From Hyphomicrobiales bacterium (GTDB taxonomy: Bacteria; Pseudomonadota; Alphaproteobacteria; Rhizobiales; Rhizobiaceae), in assembly GCA_900473805.1 (NCBI GenBank), contig UCMS01000006.1:62001-126000 (forward strand): a stretch of 64,000 nt of DNA, read 5' to 3'. Made by a program: the position numbers and the translations under genes. Below, piece after piece: positions 60,069 through 64,000 of the stretch. How positions within the stretch are numbered: position 1 is the first letter of the stretch; every line of letters begins with the position of its first letter. The notes under the pieces were generated by a model. That model was not told the origin of the DNA and did not search any database. It saw nothing but the letters and a program-made list of their open reading frames with translations.

Positions 60069-61427
60069 GTGCACGACATCAGGAAATCAGGCTTGCTCAT
60101 GGCGGCGCTCGCCGCCACCTCACTGGCGACCGCAGGCGCCAGCTGGGCGCAATCCGTCTACGACTACCGCAAGTCCCAGACCCTTCTCGTGTCTCCGGAA
60201 GGCGACATTCTCGACTATGTCCCTGAAGAGGGAGAAGTGGTGATCAGCCGCGACCGTATGGGGCGAACCGTCCTGATCGACCGCTTCGGCAATCTCGTGG
60301 CGACGGAAATTCCGGCTGAGAGCTATTATCCTCCGGCACAGGCCGGGCGTAACCGCGACCTTCCCGGCGTCTACGACCCCTATCGCGACGAGCCGCAACA
60401 GCAGCCGCGTGGTTGGGACGACGACGTGACGACCGCCTCGATACCGGACGCCCTGCCCGGCGACAGACTCCCGCTCGACGGCTCTCCGTCCGATATGCCC
60501 TATGGCGGTCCCGACATGGCCCCGCCGACCGACAACGCGCCCGCGCGCACGGTAACGCCCGAGATCCCGGTCAAAAGCAATCTCTCCCGCCTGGAAATCA
60601 CCGCGCTGCAGGTCTTTCTGGACCGTGAGGGCATCTCCCCCGGTGTCATCGATGGCAAGATGGGCCAGAACGTCAACAAGGCGATCGTTGCCTGGGAGAA
60701 GATGACCGGGGAAACGCTGGACCCGAACAATGCCGAGGACATCCTCGAGCGCCTGCGCCTGTCCGGCGGCCTTGCCGTCACGAGCTACACGATCACCGCA
60801 GGCGATGCTGCGGGACCCTATGTGGCCGCCATCCCGGAAGACTATAGCCACAAGGCACAACTGCCGGCCATGTCCTACACCTCGACCGTCGAAATGCTGG
60901 CGGAAAAGTTCCACATGGACGAGGGTTACCTGCGCGAACTCAATCCGGGCGTCGATTTCACCATTCCCGGCACCATCATCAAGGTCATCGAACCAGGCCC
61001 TGCTAAGACCGGCAGCGTGACCCGCATCGTCGCCGACAAGGCCCTGAAACAGGTCTTCGCGTATGGTGCAGACGGCAATCTCGTCGCCGCCTACCCGGCC
61101 AGCATTGGCTCCACCGACACACCGTCACCGTCGGGCACGGTCACGATCGAGCGCATCGCGCTCAATCCGGGCTACACTTACAATCCGAAGGTCAACTTCC
61201 AGCAGGGCGCGAACGACAAGATCCTGCAGATCCCGCCGGGTCCCAATGGCCCGGTCGGCACTGTCTGGCTCGCTTTGTCGAAACCCACCTACGGCATCCA
61301 CGGCACGCCGGAACCGTCTAAGATCGGCCGCACCCAGAGTCATGGTTGCATTCGCCTGACCAACTGGGACGCGACCGAGTTGGCAAAGATGGTCAAGCCC
61401 GGCGTGACGGTCGAGTTTATCGACTGA
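60069..61427 (+). CDS. L,D-transpeptidase with peptidoglycan-binding domain
   Basis: Periplasmic enzyme (YkuD family) that forms 3-3 cross-links in peptidoglycan or attaches proteins to it. The 452-residue protein has a signal peptide (GLLMAALAATSLATAGASWA), a Pro/Asp-rich region, a PG_binding_1-like domain (EITALQVFLDREGISPGVID), a LysM-like stretch (LAEKFHMDEGYLRELNPG) and the YkuD domain with catalytic Cys in SHGCIRLTNWD and His in YGIHGTPEP. The start is a GTG with GAGGAAA eight bases upstream. Rhizobiales with polar growth rely on many such enzymes. A terminator follows 26 bases after the stop. Confidence 0.93.
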   Translation: MHDIRKSGLLMAALAATSLATAGASWAQSVYDYRKSQTLLVSPEGDILDYVPEEGEVVISRDRMGRTVLIDRFGNLVATEIPAESYYPPAQAGRNRDLPGVYDPYRDEPQQQPRGWDDDVTTASIPDALPGDRLPLDGSPSDMPYGGPDMAPPTDNAPARTVTPEIPVKSNLSRLEITALQVFLDREGISPGVIDGKMGQNVNKAIVAWEKMTGETLDPNNAEDILERLRLSGGLAVTSYTITAGDAAGPYVAAIPEDYSHKAQLPAMSYTSTVEMLAEKFHMDEGYLRELNPGVDFTIPGTIIKVIEPGPAKTGSVTRIVADKALKQVFAYGADGNLVAAYPASIGSTDTPSPSGTVTIERIALNPGYTYNPKVNFQQGANDKILQIPPGPNGPVGTVWLALSKPTYGIHGTPEPSKIGRTQSHGCIRLTNWDATELAKMVKPGVTVEFID

Positions 61428-61453
61428 CCACAGTCAATCCGCGAAAGCACCTC

Positions 61454-61484
61454 AAAGCCGCGAGCCCGTGCTTGCGGCTTTTTT
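61454..61484 (+). terminator. Terminator of the L,D-transpeptidase gene
   Basis: AAAGCCGC pairs with GCGGCTTT (inner AGC/GCT pairs extend the stem), followed by TTTTTTC. A good intrinsic terminator. Confidence 0.85.
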
Positions 61485-61501
61485 CTTGTCGCCCTGCGCA
61501 C

Positions 61502-61527
61502 AAAAAAACCGCCGGCAGGACCGGCGG
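61502..61527 (-). terminator. Terminator of the ParA-like gene
   Basis: Stem CCGCCGG / CCGGCGG with a 5-base loop; on the minus strand it is followed by seven T. It lies 30 bases after the ParA-like stop, back to back with the terminator of the convergent gene. Confidence 0.88.
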
Positions 61528-61557
61528 CTTGGAGGTGGTACTCTCGGGAGGAGATCG

Positions 61558-62277
61558 TTAAGCGGCGTTGCGGACCAGACGGAACAGCCGGCGCGGTTCG
61601 GCGGAGCGGATGATCTTGACCGGCAACAGGCGCATGACTTCGGCAGCAAAGGCCTTGGCATTTTCCTGGGCCTTGTCGAGATTGCTGATCTTTGCCGAAT
61701 CCATGGAATACAGCGTGCCACCACAGTCGAAGATCTCGCGATAGGCACTGCGCTCGGCAATCGGCGTATTGACGACATTGACGCCACGCGCAGCGAGCAG
61801 ACCCTTGATTGTCAGAAGCGCCCGCGTCGTCACCATCGACGTCACGCGGGTGAGCACGACAGAATGGGGAATGACCAGATTCCCGGTGTCTTCCATCATC
61901 TTGATGAGATCGAGGATCTGGGCACCGCCCTTGGCATCCATCGCACAGCCCTGCACCGGGATCATCACGTGATCCGACAGACCAACCGCCGTGGTCACCA
62001 TGGCATCGCGAGCTCCGGCGAGATCCATGATGATGTAATCATGCGTACGGGATAGCTCGCGAATATGCCCCTGAACGGATGCAACGGAAACTTCCGACAC
62101 CACCTCAATATTGCGTTGCGGGCCTGAAAGGTCGGACCACTGGGTGATCCAGCGCTGCGGATCGGCATCGAGAATGGCCACACGGTAGCCCTGATGGGCA
62201 AGCTCTGTGGCAAGCAGCAGGGCTGCGGTGGTCTTGCCTGCGCCACCCTTGGCATTGGCGAATGAGATGACTGGCAT
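61558..62277 (-). CDS. Orphan ParA-family ATPase
   Basis: Deviant Walker ATPase of the ParA/MinD/VirC1 superfamily, 239 residues: [11 protein letters not shown] (deviant Walker A with the signature Lys), [13 protein letters not shown] (A'), and [11 protein letters not shown] (Walker B). No parB partner, parS-like repeats or plasmid genes adjoin, so it is not a chromosome-partition locus; orphan ParAs often position protein cargoes. VirC1-like or MipZ-like roles are possible, but MipZ-specific traits were not recognised. GAGGAAC precedes the ATG. Confidence 0.88.
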   Translation of the reverse strand: MPVISFANAKGGAGKTTAALLLATELAHQGYRVAILDADPQRWITQWSDLSGPQRNIEVVSEVSVASVQGHIRELSRTHDYIIMDLAGARDAMVTTAVGLSDHVMIPVQGCAMDAKGGAQILDLIKMMEDTGNLVIPHSVVLTRVTSMVTTRALLTIKGLLAARGVNVVNTPIAERSAYREIFDCGGTLYSMDSAKISNLDKAQENAKAFAAEVMRLLPVKIIRSAEPRRLFRLVRNAA

Positions 62278-62474
62278 GCGTGTTCCTCAAGGGCTTTGTT
62301 CCGAGCGCTTCATCGCTCTGGGGCAACCCTCGTCATTGGCGCCTCGTAAACACATCATTGCCAATCATGGTTAATAAACCGCAAACTTTGCGGGCTGCCC
62401 CCTCCCCCATATTGGGGAGAAGCAACGGAAAAGCCTAGCATATTCGAACATTGAAACGGACAGCTGCCGACAGA

Positions 62475-62873
62475 TCAGCCGCGCAGCGGCGTGCAGGCAC
62501 CGACATGCTGCGGTCCGACACGTCCCGCCTTGAGGTCAGACAGCAGCGGCAGGGAAGTATCCGGTCCGCCGAGACTCGCCTCGAAGGTCGCGCGATCGAC
62601 CTTCACCATGCGCCCACTGCCAAGAATGCTTACGAGTGTCTTCTTGTCCACCACCGCAAGGCTGACCTTCGCCTTGCAGAACTGCTTGCCATCCTTGCCG
62701 CTCAACACCCAGCCAAGTGAGCCGGACTTGCCCTGGCTCATCTTGCCGACGGTATATCCCTTCTTCAGCAGCCCCTGGTAGCTCTCGGCCCATGCCGCAC
62801 CAGCCTGGAATGTCAGGCTTGCGCCCAGAATTGCGATGAAAAGGCCGAAAACCGACTTCATGTGAAAGGACAT
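62475..62873 (-). CDS. Small secreted protein of unknown function
   Basis: A 132-residue protein with a clear signal peptide (MKSVFGLFIAILGASLTFQ, cleavage near AWA-E) and a mature domain of about 100 residues with two cysteines (FCKAKVSL; VGACTPLRG) that could form a disulfide in the periplasm. No family was recognised. The start may be 62873 (GGGG upstream) or 62861. It lies upstream of the ParA-like gene by 197 bases on the same strand. Confidence 0.75.
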   Translation of the reverse strand: MSFHMKSVFGLFIAILGASLTFQAGAAWAESYQGLLKKGYTVGKMSQGKSGSLGWVLSGKDGKQFCKAKVSLAVVDKKTLVSILGSGRMVKVDRATFEASLGGPDTSLPLLSDLKAGRVGPQHVGACTPLRG

Positions 62874-62921
62874 AAACCAAACCCCAAAAGCAAAGACACA
62901 CCGGGCAAACGCGACTGAAGG

Positions 62922-62955
62922 AAAAAGAAAACCCTGCCGGATGATGACAGGGTTT
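62922..62955 (-). terminator. Terminator of the alcohol dehydrogenase gene
   Basis: AAACCCTG and CAGGGTTT (62948-62955 with 62929-62936) form an 8-bp stem; the minus strand continues TTTTCTTTTT. It lies 28 bases after the dehydrogenase stop. Confidence 0.85.
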
Positions 62956-62983
62956 CCTTGTTTTACAAACTGCGCAACCTGCC

Positions 62984-64000
62984 TCAGAAGCAGTCGGCGA
63001 ACAGCTGCTTGGTGTTTTCGAGCGTCATCTTGACCGGATTGCCACCGGCACTCGGATCCTCGATCGCCATGGCCGAGAGTTCATCGATCCGGTCATTGGC
63101 AATGCCCATGGCGGTGAGATTGGCCGGTACGTTGAGTTCGGCACGCAACGCCAGAACATAATCGTAGAAGCCGTCGAAGCCGCCGGCGATGCCGAGATAG
63201 GCAGCCGCCCGCTCGATGCGATCCTCGATCACGTGACGGTTGAACTTCAGCACCGGTGGCATCACGACGGCATTCGTCATGCCGTGATGGGTATTGTAGA
63301 CGGCGCCGATCGGATGCGACAGCGCGTGGATCGCACCGAGCCCCTTTTGGAAGGCAACGGCGCCCATGGCGGCCGCCGACATCATGTTGGTGCGAGCCTC
63401 AATGTCTGTGCCGTCATGATAGGCGCGCGGCAGGAATTCCTTGACCAGCCGCATGCCTTCGAGCGCGATGCCCTGGCTCATCGGATGATAGAAGGGCGAG
63501 GAATAGGCTTCCAGGCAATGCGCAAACGCATCCATGCCGGTGCCGGCCGTGATCATCTTCGGCATGCCGACGGTCAGTTCCGGGTCGCAGATGACGACGC
63601 CAGGCAGGAACTTCGGATGGAAAATGATCTTCTTCACATGCGTGACGGAATTGGTGATGACCGAAGCGCGACCGACTTCCGAACCAGTACCCGCCGTGGT
63701 CGGCACGGCAACGATCGGGGCAATCCCGTCGGAATTGGCACGGGTCCACCAGTCGCCGATATCTTCGAAATCCCAGACAGGCCGGGTCTGGCCGGCCATG
63801 AAGGCGACGCACTTGCCGAGATCGAGGCCCGAGCCGCCACCGAAGGCCACGACGCCGTCATGGCCGCCATCCTTGTAGGCCTTGATGCCGGCCTCAAGGT
63901 TCTTCTCGTTCGGGTTCGGATCGACATCGGCAAACAGCGCGCGGCCGAGGCCAGCCTCTTCCAGGACGTCGAGTGCCGTCTGCGTGATCCCCATGGGGGC
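62984..64000 (-). CDS. Iron-containing alcohol dehydrogenase (5' partial)
   Basis: Group III, metal-dependent NAD(P) dehydrogenase of short-chain alcohols or diols. The gene runs off the right edge; 338 residues are visible, and the frame continues beyond 64000 (APMGITQTAL). Landmarks are GGGSGLDLGKCVAFMAG (NAD binding), VPTTAGTGSEVGRASV, and metal ligands Asp/His in GMDAFAHCLEAY, HALSHPIGAVYNTHHG. Family length is about 380, so roughly 45 residues are missing at the N-terminus. Substrate specificity cannot be told from sequence. It is ended by a terminator. Confidence 0.93.
   Translation of the reverse strand, partial: APMGITQTALDVLEEAGLGRALFADVDPNPNEKNLEAGIKAYKDGGHDGVVAFGGGSGLDLGKCVAFMAGQTRPVWDFEDIGDWWTRANSDGIAPIVAVPTTAGTGSEVGRASVITNSVTHVKKIIFHPKFLPGVVICDPELTVGMPKMITAGTGMDAFAHCLEAYSSPFYHPMSQGIALEGMRLVKEFLPRAYHDGTDIEARTNMMSAAAMGAVAFQKGLGAIHALSHPIGAVYNTHHGMTNAVVMPPVLKFNRHVIEDRIERAAAYLGIAGGFDGFYDYVLALRAELNVPANLTAMGIANDRIDELSAMAIEDPSAGGNPVKMTLENTKQLFADCF

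Noticed and set aside
61558..62277. Chromosome or plasmid partition locus (parAB)
   Set aside because: No parB gene and no parS-like inverted repeats were seen nearby.

Overview
The window looks like chromosomal DNA from an alphaproteobacterium of the order Hyphomicrobiales (Rhizobiales), most likely family Rhizobiaceae. The evidence is the gene order of the division and cell-wall (dcw) cluster followed by lpxC-bamD-recN-ligA, the long FtsZ with a Pro/Ala-rich linker, an alpha-type RNase P RNA, betaine-lipid genes btaAB, PPi-dependent phosphofructokinase and the high-GC codon use. No species is claimed. No phage, insertion sequence, CRISPR array, tRNA or rRNA was seen; the content is core and lightly accessory.

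Layout. Positions 1-3633 (plus strand) hold the 3' end of a DEAD-box helicase gene, a two-gene membrane operon of unknown function (TIGR02587/TIGR02588 type) and a membrane diguanylate cyclase. Positions 3638-32260 form one minus-strand block, read from right to left: mraZ-rsmH-ftsL-ftsI-murE-murF-mraY-murD-ftsW-murG-murC-murB, a diguanylate cyclase gene, ddl-ftsQ-ftsA-ftsZ, then lpxC, bamD, recN, a phospholipase D/EEP pair and ligA. Overlapping ATGA, TTGA and TGATG junctions show tight translational coupling. The mraZ promoter region carries four TGGGN boxes spaced exactly 10 bp, overlapping a sigma70-like promoter. This is a convincing MraZ operator. The RNase P RNA gene lies just upstream at about 32686-33082.

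Positions 33161-41420 hold an FAD amine oxidase, a secreted lytic transglycosylase, an AmpD-like amidase coupled to a TerB/J-domain protein, PPi-phosphofructokinase, a LysE-type exporter, a second (lipoprotein) transglycosylase and a beta-lactamase-fold hydrolase. Positions 41526-47785 hold a GGDEF-EAL protein divergent from btaA-btaB, then a GH25 lysozyme-like lipoprotein, an MltB-type transglycosylase, a strong terminator and a 25-residue membrane microprotein with a perfect ribosome-binding site.

Positions 47920-53557 (minus) hold metF cotranscribed with an ArsR-methyltransferase fusion preceded by a 20-bp perfect palindrome (SahR-like autoregulation), ettA and a GT-C-like membrane protein. 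Positions 53727-57655 (plus) hold a monoglyceride-lipase-like hydrolase and a coupled CoA-transferase/ThDP-enzyme operon. From 57730 to the end come RidA, a small DSP-like phosphatase, a MarR-epimerase operon divergent from an L,D-transpeptidase, an orphan ParA ATPase, a small secreted protein and a truncated iron-dependent alcohol dehydrogenase gene.

Taken together, the region serves envelope biogenesis: precursor synthesis (mur, mraY), septation (fts), lipid A and outer-membrane assembly (lpxC, bamD), wall remodelling (three lytic transglycosylases, a muramidase, an amidase and an L,D-transpeptidase) and membrane lipids (Cls-like, BtaAB). Three c-di-GMP enzymes are interspersed, one of them inside the dcw cluster.
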